Shown here piece after piece: positions 1 to 9,944 of a stretch of DNA of 64,000 nucleotides (positions are counted from its first letter, which is position 1; each line of letters opens with the position of its first letter). This DNA is from Rhabditoides inermis (taxonomy: Eukaryota > Nematoda > Chromadorea > Rhabditida > Rhabditidae), in NCBI GenBank assembly GCA_963966185.1, contig CAWZYM010000158.1, positions 497,001 to 561,000 of the forward strand. The letters run 5' to 3'. The notes below the pieces were generated by a model, which was not told where the DNA came from, did not search any database, and saw only the letters and a list, made by a program, of their open reading frames with translations. A program made the position numbers and the translations under genes.

Positions 1-467
1 CCCCTGATAGGGAAGTCCTCTACGGGGACCTCCACCTGGCGAGTTTCATCCCACTGCAGACGCGACGTCGGCGGCCTATCAATCACAACATCCATCCATC
101 CATCCATCCATCCATCCATCCATCCATCATGTGCCACCCCACCTGTAGTGGACTGCCTGCACGTCGCTGAGCACGTTCTGCCAGTAGCGCTGCTTGTAGT
201 GCTCAGGTAGCCTGTAAAATGATTTGGAAATAAATACAAATATTAGAGAATGAAAAAAGATTTACCTGTGCACGATCGAGTCAGGCTGACGCCAGATCTC
301 TTCGTTACGGCGGATGCGCTCTGCCTAAAACATACAAATTGGAGTATTAAAAACACCTCTCTAAATCACAACAATCATATAAAGATATAAATACATACCT
401 TGTCCCAGGTGACAATGGGTCGCGGGGCGAGCGAGGTGAGCTGCTTGAGGTTCTTTGCCAGCGACAT
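1..467 (-). CDS. mrpl-28: Mitochondrial ribosomal protein bL28m, 3'-truncated by window edge
   Basis: Four exons read on the minus strand: 467-399, 324-266, 211-143 and 75-1 (continuing off the window), all with GT-AG borders and compatible phases. The product starts MSLAKNLKQL and then has a segment resembling the N-terminal part of animal MRPL28: RLPEHYKQRY, AVHYRPP and VEVPVEDFPI line up in order with the LPGHY...VHYRP...VEDVPIPI region of the human protein. Family knowledge: it is a structural protein of the large subunit of the mitochondrial ribosome. The start codon lies about 27 nt downstream of an acceptor-like TTGCAG (near 495), a possible trans-splice site. Only about 90 residues are visible, so the C-terminal half is missing. 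The upstream metallopeptidase stop is only 124 bp away on the same strand, suggesting an operon. The identification rests on this short similarity. Confidence 0.72.
91..129. repeat. (CATC)n microsatellite
   Basis: About ten tandem CATC units, located in the last visible intron of mrpl-28. Probably neutral. Confidence 0.95.
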
Positions 468-591
468 ACCCGCGCACCCGGCAATACACCCACTGCAATT
501 TATACACATCTATATAAGATAACACTTCTACAACTACAACCAAGTATACGCAACACAATTACCCGCGATATAAACAACAACAAAAAAATCA

Positions 592-1620
592 CTACGCCGA
601 TTGTTTGCTCACGAAAACACAACCTCCTCCCTTCATCCACAACTGCCACTGGTCACTATCGTGCCTTTCACGCAGATGCATCCACTCGTCTCCCTCCCCT
701 GCCTCCCTCCACTCCAGCAGCTCGTTGTCTGCCTTGCGCAGCCATGCAATCGCTCTTACTCCGCGTACTTCCACACTTCCCTTCTCCCCGCGCACCTCCG
801 GCCGAGCTGCTACCTTCTCCACAGCAGCCACACTTCTCCGCATCATCCACACAGACAGATCGCCCCACTCTCCCTCGGGCATCGGTCGCGGGTCTCCCAG
901 CAGCCATGCATACACGTTGGCCATTCCAGTCCGCATTACTCCATCTCCATGGTGAGGCAGACCAAGGAGATGTCCAAACTCGTGCAGCAGTGCGCTCCAC
1001 ACGGCGCCCACTCGACACATCTCTTGCGAATAGCCGTCCCTCCTCCGCCCATCCAGCACATCCACGGCGTCCACCACACTCGCGCCGATAAGAGCCATGT
1101 CTGGATGTCTCACATACACACGTCCATCCATAGTCAAACACTGCATCACGCCTTCTCCCAAAACCACATCCAACACGTCTGATCGCTTCTGTATCAGTCC
1201 GTCCATGGTAGCAATCCAATCACCAACATCATCACCGTCCCCAGACTCGACTATTTCCACTTCTTCCATTTCCAGTTGCACTCCTTCGACACTGTCTCCT
1301 CTCGTGCAGTACTCCACAATTGCAGGCAGGATCAGGGCCACAGTCTTGCCCTGTTCTCCCATCCCTTGCTCGGCAACAACCCGCACTCGCTTGCTCCTTT
1401 TCACTCCTTCCGCAAATTCCACTTCCATCTCTCCTAGCTGCACAGTAAGTGGCTCGTCTCCTCCGTATACCAGCACAACTGTAGTCTGACCGTCCTTCTC
1501 CACACTCCACAGCGCACTCACGCCATTCCGTTCCAGTTCACTGCTCCACTCCTCTCGCTTCTCTTCCCTCACGCATCCCAAATGCACAGCACACACTCGC
1601 TGCCGTGTGCAAATAAGCAT
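592..1620 (-). CDS. Single-exon zinc metallopeptidase (HExxHxxGxxH), possibly Metallopep/YIL108W family
   Basis: An uninterrupted 342-codon reading frame. At about residue 213 it has HEFGHLLGLPH, the HExxHxxGxxH zinc-binding and catalytic motif of metzincin-like peptidases, followed five residues later by GVM, a plausible Met-turn. There is no obvious signal peptide or transmembrane segment, so a cytosolic location is inferred. Upstream of the catalytic core lies an acidic beta-rich stretch; downstream a Trp-rich tail (EWREAGEGDEW...QWQLWMKGGG). The domain order recalls the fungal/animal putative peptidase family that includes yeast YIL108W, but I cannot verify this. It has no intron, unlike nearly every neighbour. 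It sits 408 bp after the ostd-1 stop and 124 bp before mrpl-28, all on minus. The overlapping reading frames on the plus strand are shadows. Confidence 0.7.
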   Translation of the reverse strand: MLICTRQRVCAVHLGCVREEKREEWSSELERNGVSALWSVEKDGQTTVVLVYGGDEPLTVQLGEMEVEFAEGVKRSKRVRVVAEQGMGEQGKTVALILPAIVEYCTRGDSVEGVQLEMEEVEIVESGDGDDVGDWIATMDGLIQKRSDVLDVVLGEGVMQCLTMDGRVYVRHPDMALIGASVVDAVDVLDGRRRDGYSQEMCRVGAVWSALLHEFGHLLGLPHHGDGVMRTGMANVYAWLLGDPRPMPEGEWGDLSVWMMRRSVAAVEKVAARPEVRGEKGSVEVRGVRAIAWLRKADNELLEWREAGEGDEWMHLRERHDSDQWQLWMKGGGCVFVSKQSA

Positions 1621-2028
1621 CTACTTCATAACATAACTATCAATTTCAAAATTAAAAATGAAGTACTAATTGCGGTCATTGAACCGATACTAAAATACCC
1701 GAATAAAAAACTTTACAAATTAAAACATTTATTACTGTGCAAACTGGTATCATCACGAGACAACAAACAAAAATAAGTTATATGAAGAGAATAAATAACC
1801 AGATACTCATCGACTAAATTCTCAAGCGGGTGCAGAGCGGCGTGACTCGTGTGGAAAATTAAAACAACGCAACAAAGAATCCCCGGGAACAAATGGTAAA
1901 AGACGGCCTCGGCAGAGACATAACACAGATGGGATGAACAAGGAATAAATAATAATATTACAAGACGAACGGATGCGAACCCTAAGAAGAAGTACTTCTC
2001 TGGCAGACTAGACGACATCAGCTAGATC
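1621..2028. other. Intercistronic gap, ostd-1 3' region
   Basis: AT-rich and without coding signal. A minus-strand AATAAA (plus-strand tttatt near 1727) is a plausible ostd-1 polyadenylation signal about 105 bp before the next gene's start, a spacing reminiscent of nematode operons. Confidence 0.5.
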
Positions 2029-3703
2029 TTACTCCTTCTTCTGCCTGAAATAACATAATTATTATTTGAAAATGATATTCAAAACTCACTTCCTCTTGTC
2101 GGCGATAGCGCGGAGGACGCGGTTTCCGGCGACGAAGGTGACAGTGCCCACCACTCCCATATACTTGAGCGTCTCGAACATGTTCAGCTGCAGCCAGAAC
2201 ACGAAGTACAGACCAAACAGAGCTGAAACACATTCACACTCAACCAGCATGGAAACAATTTTTAAAGGAAAAAATCTCACCGGCGAGTCCTCCGTGGAAA
2301 GCGAGGGTCCAGATCGAAAAGGGCATGTTGCCGAAGTTGACGCCTATAGCCAGCCACTGAAACAAAATAAAAAGTTAGTAAACATACGTATTACTAACTA
2401 TTGAACCATGGAAACACACCAGGACAAGAACGAGAGCAAGCGGAGCAAGACAAATGAGGGTAAACGCGTCCGAAACGACTCCAGGAGGGCGCTTCTCGGG
2501 AGCGCGGAACGTGTGAGCCAGAGCGGGCAGAGCATCGTAGATCACCTACACAATAAATTTATAGAGAATATGTATATGTCTATTGCATACCTGCTCGGAC
2601 TTCTTGACGGGCGGCGTGTAGACGGAAGGCAGATCGATCTTCACATCAGCCACTAGCCAATCCACTTGCTGCTTTGCCAGAGCATCTCCAACCACAACAC
2701 GCAAAGCATACTTGCCCGAAAGACCGTTGAAGTCAGCTCCCTCCTTGGCCATGTTCTAAAAAAAATTTAAACTACGCATAACAAAAAACACTTACAATGT
2801 TAGCAACATATCCGCCTGCCTTCTGTTTGTCACCAGTAAAGACAATCTCCGCACCAGACTCGTGCACGAAGATCACAAACACCTAAACAATGTGGTTTCA
2901 AGCTTGGGAGTTCCAAACGATAGAGGGACATACCTGGTGAGCATTGAAAGTCTGTCCGTTGGACTTGTTCTTCACGTTGAACGAGACGGTCACCTTTTTG
3001 TCCTGATCAGCCGACAGCGCTTTACCCAGCTTGGAGAATGAAACAACGCTGAAAAAAACGACAGAGATTTACGACCTCATAGAATGCATACTTGTTGACA
3101 TTGCTGGGCACGGTGGCGTCCTTGGGGTAGATGGCAATCTTCATGTCGTCAACGATCATGTCCATCTCCACCTTCACCTTCAGCTTAGCCGACAGGCTAG
3201 TGAGGCGCTGGTCCTGAACAACAGAATTTTCGCTATTACACATGAAATCTCACCTGGGTGGTAGCGGTGAGAGCAAGAGTGTAGAAACCAGCCTCCTTGG
3301 CATCTACGGAACCCTCGAAATCAGTATCGCTTCTAAACCAACCATGATATCTAATATAATTACAATAAATACACTTACCCGGAAATCTTGTTGAACACGA
3401 CAGCCTTTTGAAGCACAACACCAGCAGGAGACAGCACGTCGGCCTTGATATTGACAGCAGCCGCTTGTCCGGCAATTTTTCCCACCGAGATACGAACAGG
3501 CTTAAATTAAGAGTTATATGTATAAAACAAAAACAAAAAAACAGCCAACATTTCTAGCAACAACTACAAAATAAAATAAAATATACCTTTCCGGGATGAA
3601 GAGAAGCGGGTCCAGCAAGCTGAAAGACAAGCGGCATCTTCTCCGTCTTCACTTGAGCCGCAACCGCAGCGACAACCGCAAATAGAACCCACACAGTGTT
3701 CAT
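2029..3703 (-). CDS. ostd-1: Ribophorin II / oligosaccharyltransferase delta subunit (Swp1 family)
   Basis: Multi-exon minus-strand gene. The product begins MNTVWVLFAVVAAVAAQVKT, a clear signal peptide, followed by beta-rich lumenal sequence (VLSPAGVVLQKAVV, GFYTLALTATTQ, TVSFNVKNKSNGQTF, GKYALRVVVGD), then VYTPPVKKSEQ and APEKRPPGVVSD, and at the C terminus three hydrophobic segments (TLICLAPLALVLVWL; SIWTLAFHGGLAG; ALFGLYFVFWLQLNMF) ending in the basic tail ADKRKQKKE. This is the architecture of the short ribophorin II proteins, subunits of the ER oligosaccharyltransferase that N-glycosylates nascent proteins. The ATG at 3703 lies 3 nt after an acceptor-like TATATTCAG, consistent with trans-splicing of a leader. 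Stop TAA at 2031-2029. Likely first gene of a three-gene minus-strand cluster. Confidence 0.88.
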
Positions 3704-3816
3704 TACCTGAATATAAGAACCAATAACTGCACGAAACACCCAAAAATATAATTAAAATATACGAAATACAAAACATTGGCGAATTCAATCATATTTTGCC
3801 TTTTTGATGAAAATTC

Positions 3817-3869
3817 AAGCCGCTTGCAAGACGGTTGGAATTTTTTCCCGACCATCTTGCAAGCGACTT
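3817..3869 (-). other. 19-bp-stem hairpin upstream of ostd-1; possible small-RNA precursor
   Basis: Arms 3817-3835 and 3851-3869 are inverted repeats separated by a 15-nt loop. Seventeen of 19 positions are complementary. The two exceptions are C/A on the plus strand and therefore G·U wobbles on the minus strand, so only a minus-strand RNA folds with a full 19-pair stem. A few further pairs extend outward after one mismatch. It lies 114 bp upstream of the ostd-1 start, in the same sense. It could be a miRNA-like precursor, a small palindromic transposon remnant or a structural element; sequence alone cannot decide. Confidence 0.4.
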
Positions 3870-4375
3870 CAATAAAAAATCTAAAAACTAAATTCTATAA
3901 AACGAACACATAAATAAACAAGTATACAACCGCGGCCGGGCAGATTCAAAAAATACGTGTCATTGGAATTTTCGTGGCGGGACCAATTTTATCATCGCCT
4001 GCAACGTGAACAACTTTTAGAGACGAACTAATAGAAAGGAAAGGCAATAAAACAAACGGAATCAATTGAAAAAAAAGTAACAATCACTGTATCAAACAGT
4101 TAGAATTTATAGCTCACCACAGCGACCTGCAATCAATAGAATCTATTTTATTAGATACAAAACGTTGATATAACAATCAAACCAACAAGGCATAGACAAT
4201 CTCACAAATGAATGTAAATTGTCACTGTAATTTTAAATGAAATCTAACACAATGAACAGAACAGACTCCTGACGACAACAGGATAAATCAAGCGCATTAT
4301 ATGACCGAGTACTTATCACCGGACAAAAGCGTGGTACACATATGAAACAAATCAAACATAACAATATTGATCTAT
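3870..4375. other. Intergenic region between ostd-1 and imb-3
   Basis: AT-rich, no open frame of note and no repeat recognised. It should contain the 3' UTR of imb-3 on the minus strand. Confidence 0.5.
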
Positions 4376-7300
4376 TTACGCGGAGAGAATACGCTGAAGG
4401 GTCTGCTGTCCCTCAGCATCGAAGTTGGAAGCCTGCACGACAGCCTAAACATTGTCATATAGCAAATAAAAAAAATCACAGCGTACCTGGAAAATGGGCA
4501 GCTGCTGAATTCCCTTCACAATTGCGACCATGCGGCCAGCAACGCGCTGTCCCTCGGCATCCTCCTCAAACGCCTCATGCTGGATAGCTCCAACGATGAT
4601 TTGAAGCAGACGAGGAAGGTTGGAATTGTCTGCTCCAAGCACAAGCGGGTTGTTGGACTCAACCAGATCTGCGAAGTAGTCGTAGACGAACACAGACTCT
4701 TCCTTGTCTTCGTGGATCGGCAGCCACGAGAGGAAAAGAGGAATCACCTAAAATGAAAGATTTGACAAAATTCTTATTGTTAAAACAATACCTGACTGGC
4801 ATCAATTCCGGATCCGCAATGCTTCAGAATCTTAGCAACAGCAGCAATAGCGTTCTCGGTGGCGACGCTTCCCTCCTCAGTAGACCGGGCATCAGGACGA
4901 GCAACAATGGCAGCCAGGGGCTCCAAAGCAGCAGCGCAAACCTGGGTGAACTCAGGAATGGCTCCTCCCTGAAAACAAATAACTAAATAGTGAAATAACA
5001 ACAGTTGTCTCCGCTGCTCTACGACATAAATAGCTTATAAATAGACATAAAGACTCCGGCATAAGTAGGGACCGGTTTATGCTTGAATAGCGTTTCGTCT
5101 CGCCGCCGGCGCGGTGCAGTTCGCGAGAGTGTTGCACCGACCGGGGCACTACGCACTACGCAACACTACTCATACCTCCGTCCTAAACCGTAATAACGAA
5201 CGACAAAAATCACCTTGAGAGCCATGACTCCGAATCCATAGGCAGCCGCCTGACGAACCTCCGGGAACTCCCAATCAGCAAGAGACTTGAGCATGTTAGG
5301 TACGAATTCGTTTACGTACTTAGCCATGGCCTGAGTAGCGTACTCGCAGAAGTCATCCAGCATGCAAAGACCCCACTGCCTCTCAGCGTACGAGCGAGTC
5401 ATTTGGGTCAGAGCAACGATCTTCGGAAGAACACCCTCCACGAGATGGAAGAAATCTCCTCCGACCGTGGAGAACGACGCATGAACAAGATCAGAGATAC
5501 GGGCAAGGACGTTGGTCTCCAACTCCATCTCATCATCAAGTTTCTCATCTCCATCCTCAGGATCGGCATCCTCATCCTCCTCCTCAGCCTCGCGCTCCTG
5601 AGTGCGACGCTCGTACTCCTCAAGCTGCTTAGTGATCAGAGCGGCCACCTCCTGAACCTCTTCAGGCTTCAGATTCTGACCGACGACAGCCATACAGTCT
5701 CCTACAGCATTCAACATCTCGGCAAGAACCTCAGACTCGTCCTCCTCCTCGATAGCCTCTTTCAGGGCAGGGAAGAAACCCTCCCAAAGGCGACGCATGG
5801 CGTCCCCGCCCTGGGCCTTCACACAAGCCAGAAGATATGGCATGCACTCAGCGGACGAGGTACGCACATCCTCGTGGAAGAAGAAGCGGATGTTTCCAAC
5901 GCAAAGCTTGGCAACCTCATCGACGTAAGGAGCAAATGCCTCTCCCAGTTCACGCGCGTAACAGACGATCATCTCGAACGAGGTTGCCTTCTCATCCAGA
6001 CCAGATGTCTTGATTCCAAACTGTTTCTTCTCTCCAATGTCAGAGAATGTCCAAGAGGGATCCTCGTGGACATCCTCCTCTGAAATATATAACAATTAGC
6101 ATAAGATAAACAGATAAATTACACCAACCATCCAGAACGGCGACATCGGGGTTGTACTCCGCAGTGCTCAACATCGAAGGCATGACCATAGGGAGGAACG
6201 GGGCGAAGTCAGGGCCAAGAACCTTGCAGATACGAGCCCAGCTGCTAATCATGTAGCTACACTGAGGGTCCTCCACATTGAGAGTGGGCATGGCGGTCGA
6301 GAGAACTTGCATGATCTCAGCAGCGTCAGGCCCGAACTTCTCCTTTCCAACAGCAAGACCGATCAGAGAAATGCACTCGATGGTCTTTCCGCGCATAACC
6401 TGAAAGAAGAAATAACACCTATGAAGAACAAACTATCTCACGTTCACCTTATAATCATCTCCCTCGGCGTTCTTAAGAATGTACTTAAGCGGTCCGATGA
6501 GCCGATCGTAGAAGGTAACGAACTGATCCTGAGCAGCATCAGCGACAGAAGCAATAGTTGTGATGACTTGTTCGAGGACGAGCTTGCGACCCTTCTCCAG
6601 CAGCTGCTTGAACATGTTCTCCAGCACCCACTCGAGCTTCTCCATGAGAGTAGTGAGATATCCTCCGATGACTTGCTGAGGACAATCCTCGCAGAAGTTC
6701 ACGAGAGCAGCAGCGGAGTGCGCAGCAACACGAGCGCACGACACATCGACAAGCGTGGTCATAAGACCAGGCACAACAATAGCGTGGCACTTTTTCTGCA
6801 GGGTGGGGTTGAAGTCAGTGGACATCTGTCCAAGAGCGTTGCAAGCAGCGTAGCGAACGCGCGGGTGCTGAAAGATTTTTAACGTATAACAAATAATTGT
6901 ATAAAAGAATAACGCTTACAGTATCTCCGAGGAACGGGACAATCTTCGCAACAACACCATCAATGATGGGCTCCATGGCACGAGCGCATCCCTCTCCGAC
7001 AGTCGAGAGACCCATGAGACCAGCATGGCGCTTCTTCCAGTCAGCTAAAATACGTGTATGTCTTCAAATATCCAAAACGCTTTGTGAGAGGGAATCGAAC
7101 CCTTGGGCAGCTCGCAACGATCGCGCGCTGGCGGCGCGCTCTACCACTGCGCCATTGAGGCTCATACTGAGAGGTCATTGAATCTCGCTGATATGTTTGC
7201 TCGTTATCTCTCCTCATTGTACACTGAAGAGGCCAGTGGAGCTAAATGAGCTCTCTCTTCGATCGCTTAACCACTGCCTCTATGGCGCAGTGGTAGTGTG

Positions 7301-9944
7301 CGCCGCCAGCGCACAATCGCTGCGGCCTGTCCACGGGTTCGATTCCTACTAATGGAAGCGTTTTCGATATTTGATGACATACATGTTGTGTTGCACAAAA
7401 CTGCACAACATGTGAAATGTCACGGATGGCATATAGGATGCAATCAGACTGGCATCCTGTAAAATTCAAAAAACTGGGAAAATTCAACAATTCAACAACG
7501 AAAAATTCAACAACAAATGACGTCATCGTGAAATTTTCTGAGTGTCTCCAAATAACGGGCACGTTCGAGAGTTCTGTATTTGGGGTCTGGATAATTCGGC
7601 CCTTTTTTATTGAAACCGGCAAATGTAATATTTTTGCGAAGTACTTTTATTTACTGATGAGGTCTAGTTGCATGCACACGTCTGCAAACCTTTTCACGGC
7701 ACACATCATGTTGTCAATGACGTAGAATATAAGAGAAGTGGGACGAATATTTGCAGCAGTTCGATGCGACGTTCAGTTCGGATGCTTTAGTGCGTGTATA
7801 CAGAGTACAAATTGGCTGTACAGGTCGCGTAGCATTAGTTGAGCTGCATCGGCGTGCACTCAAACGCACAGAGTTTACGATCAGGACTGCCGAATACTGT
7901 CCAGAAGTCGGCAAATATGATGTGATTCGGCTGCTCGTTACGGGCACACTTCACGACGATCTGTCTCGGGGAGAAACGTTCTCGTCAGTTGTCGACCAAC
8001 TGCGGATCACTGATATGCCACGGTACTGCCCTCGGCCCCCACGCTGCTCCGATACGTTCACAAGCGTTTTCAATACGGCTTCATCACCTATTCAGAACTG
8101 TAAACGCAAATAGTTTGCAGACGTGTGAATGCAACTATACCTCAACAATGAATGATGAAAATACTTCGCAAAATACATTCATTAAAAAAACAGGGCCGGG
8201 TACCCCAAACAAATACGGAACTCTTGAACGGGCCCGTTATTTGGAGACACTCAGAAAGTTTCGCTATGACGTCATTTGTTGTTGAATTTCTCGTTGTTGA
8301 ATTTTACGAATTGTTGAATTTTCCCAGTTGTTGAATTGTTGAATTTTACAGGATGCCAATCAGACTATACTCACCATCTCCGAGAAGAGTGTTGGCAATC
8401 TCGAGGAAAGTGGGAAGAACGGCCTTTCCGTGAAGAGCGCACGAAATGCGATCAAGAGAAGACTCTCCGATAGCAACATTCCTAAACAATGATAGTCTTA
8501 ATATCGTGGACCAAAGAGATAAAAAATTTTGATGAGAAAAAAACTCACTCCTCGTTATCATCCTCCTCCTCGGTATCATCAACCTCGAGCCAATCGGTAA
8601 TATCATCCTCCAGTTCAGTCATCATGAGCAAGGCACTCTGGACTAAATTGATCAATATAAAATTAAATTAGAATTATTTTAACGTACGCATTCCAGGGAT
8701 GAGATTAGGAATGCGCTTCTTGACGGTGTTAGCAGACGCCTCGCAGATAGTGGTCATGATCTCCATACTGCTATGCCGGTAGATGTCATCGCGCTCCTTG
8801 TTGGCGATGGTCTACAATAGAATTATGAAATTGAGCATTAACAAAATGACTAACCGCAATGCACATCTCAAAGATGGTGGTGAAATGAGGAGTAATCGCC
8901 TTCGGGACGGTAGAAGCCAGATCAACCAGGGCTTGAAGAGGACCATCATCATCTTCCTCCGTCGCGACAACATGCTCGCAGACCTTGAAATTTTTGAAAA
9001 TTGTAAGTCAATACTCTTCTTAAAAAGAAGATGTAAAGGATATTATCGAAATGAACTAGAGACAGAAAATGAGACATTTCAAGGTCGAAAACCAACCTTG
9101 ATAACAGGGGAGATGAGACTGGAGAAATTCTTGACAATTTTGTCGTCCTCGTCGTTGAAGGAAATAAACGCGACAAACGCCTTGACAGCAGACGACCTCA
9201 CACCAGAAGCAGGGTTGGCCAGGCAAGACTCGAGGATCGACTGAAATGTCCATTGGTCTAAAAACAATTTTGAAAAAAACCTTGATTCCGGGCAGATACT
9301 TCTCCTGATCAGCCCCGAAGATGTTTGGGACAGACCTTGAAATGTTACAATTATAACATACCCAATCATATCAAAGGAAAATACGAATAGAACACTTACT
9401 CGATGAGAATCATGGCCATCTCCTTCAACTCAGAGCTCTCAGCAGAGCTGCAGTGCTCAATGAACTGGAGAACCTCGGGCCACTTCTGCACAGAGGTATC
9501 GTCATCTTGAATAGGTAAATAATTGAAAATAGGACACCAATAAACTCACCGATAGAGTTGCGAGCGAGTTCGGCGATAATGTCTGCAAGCTTCTTGCGGA
9601 GAGAGTGGCTGTTCTCGGAAGTAACTGCCTGGAGAATCTGCTGTTGGAATCCCTTCTGGTTCTCAGCGCCCCAGGCGGCAACAAGCTCTTCATAGGTGTT
9701 CGAGATAAGACGGCGGAGAAGAACGAGAGCCATAGAGCGAACCTGAATATCGTTCAGTACAACATAAGGTGTTATAAATACTCACTCCCTCAGCAACTGA
9801 CTGCTCAGCATACAACTGGTACAGAAGAGAGCTTTTCTGTGCGGGCTCGATCTCATCGTACTGAGTCTCTGCAGCCTGGCGATCGGTGTTCTCAACCGAC
9901 ATCATCCGATTGACGAGCTCATGGAAAGTCTGCAGGTCCGACAT
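4376..9944 (-). CDS. imb-3: Importin-5 / importin beta-3 (karyopherin, HEAT-repeat nuclear import receptor)
   Basis: Large multi-exon minus-strand gene starting MSDLQTFHELVNRMMSVENT at 9944, ending TLQRILSA-stop at 4376. N-terminal importin-beta features (QAAETQYDEI, MALVLLRRLISNTYEELV) are followed by HEAT repeats: DADWKKRHAGLM, HPRVRYAACNALGQMSTDF, SVIPGLMTTLVDVSCARVAAHSAAALVNFCED, an acidic loop with a long EEED/DPEDGDEKLDDE run near 5520-5620, then ADWEFPEVRQAAAYGFGVMA. This matches IPO5/RanBP5 and C. elegans IMB-3. The protein binds RanGTP and carries ribosomal proteins and histones into the nucleus. The intron at 8374-7045 holds a DNA transposon and two tRNA-like repeats; another, near 4975-5215, is GC-rich in part but featureless. 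No frameshift is seen in the exons read. Confidence 0.93.
7045..7164 (-). repeat. tRNA-derived SINE-like repeat, copy 1 (degenerate tRNA)
   Basis: On the minus strand a tRNA-like body contains a Pol III A box (TGGCGCAGTGG) and B box (GGTTCGATTCC), a 6-bp anticodon-stem palindrome and a long class-II-like variable region. The 7-nt anticodon loop would be CCGCCAG, with C instead of U at position 33, and the acceptor arms (GCCTCAA at 5') have no complementary 3' partner, so it is not a functional tRNA. Homology to copy 2 continues past the tRNA body (AAGCGTTTTnGATATTTGA and beyond) to within about a dozen bases of the imb-3 splice acceptor at 7045, as expected of a SINE or duplicated cassette. 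Confidence 0.6.
7276..7387 (+). repeat. tRNA-derived SINE-like repeat, copy 2
   Basis: Plus-strand copy of the same cassette in inverted orientation about 110 bp from copy 1, in the same imb-3 intron. A box TGGCGCAGTGG, B box GGTTCGATTCC and the same AAGCGTTTTnGATATTTGA tail are conserved, while the anticodon-stem palindrome has compensatory-looking changes (TGTGCG/CGCACA against GCGCG/CGCGC). The T stem is poorly paired and the acceptor stem does not close, so a functional tRNA is unlikely. Confidence 0.6.
7451..8357. mobile_element. 907-bp long-TIR DNA transposon with 9-bp target duplication (Mutator-like, non-autonomous)
   Basis: Termini are inverted repeats of about 170 bp beginning GGCATCCTGTAAAATTCAA at both ends (7451 rightward, 8357 leftward), with small indels in a run of AAATTCAACAA units. 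The element is flanked by the identical 9-bp direct repeat AATCAGACT (7442-7450 and 8358-8366). Long TIRs plus a 9-bp target duplication are the hallmarks of Mutator-like elements (family knowledge). The internal part (about 7640-8180) has a 120-codon frame at 7751-8113 with no recognised domain and no transposase. The insertion is in an imb-3 intron, 8 nt beyond its GTGAGTAT splice donor. Confidence 0.82.

Noticed and set aside
601..1489. Several plus-strand frames opposite the metallopeptidase
   Set aside because: Shadows of the minus-strand gene; no motif, unlike the HExxHxxGxxH on minus.
7045..7387. Two functional tRNA genes
   Set aside because: A and B boxes are present but acceptor stems do not pair, position 33 is C, and homology extends beyond the tRNA body.
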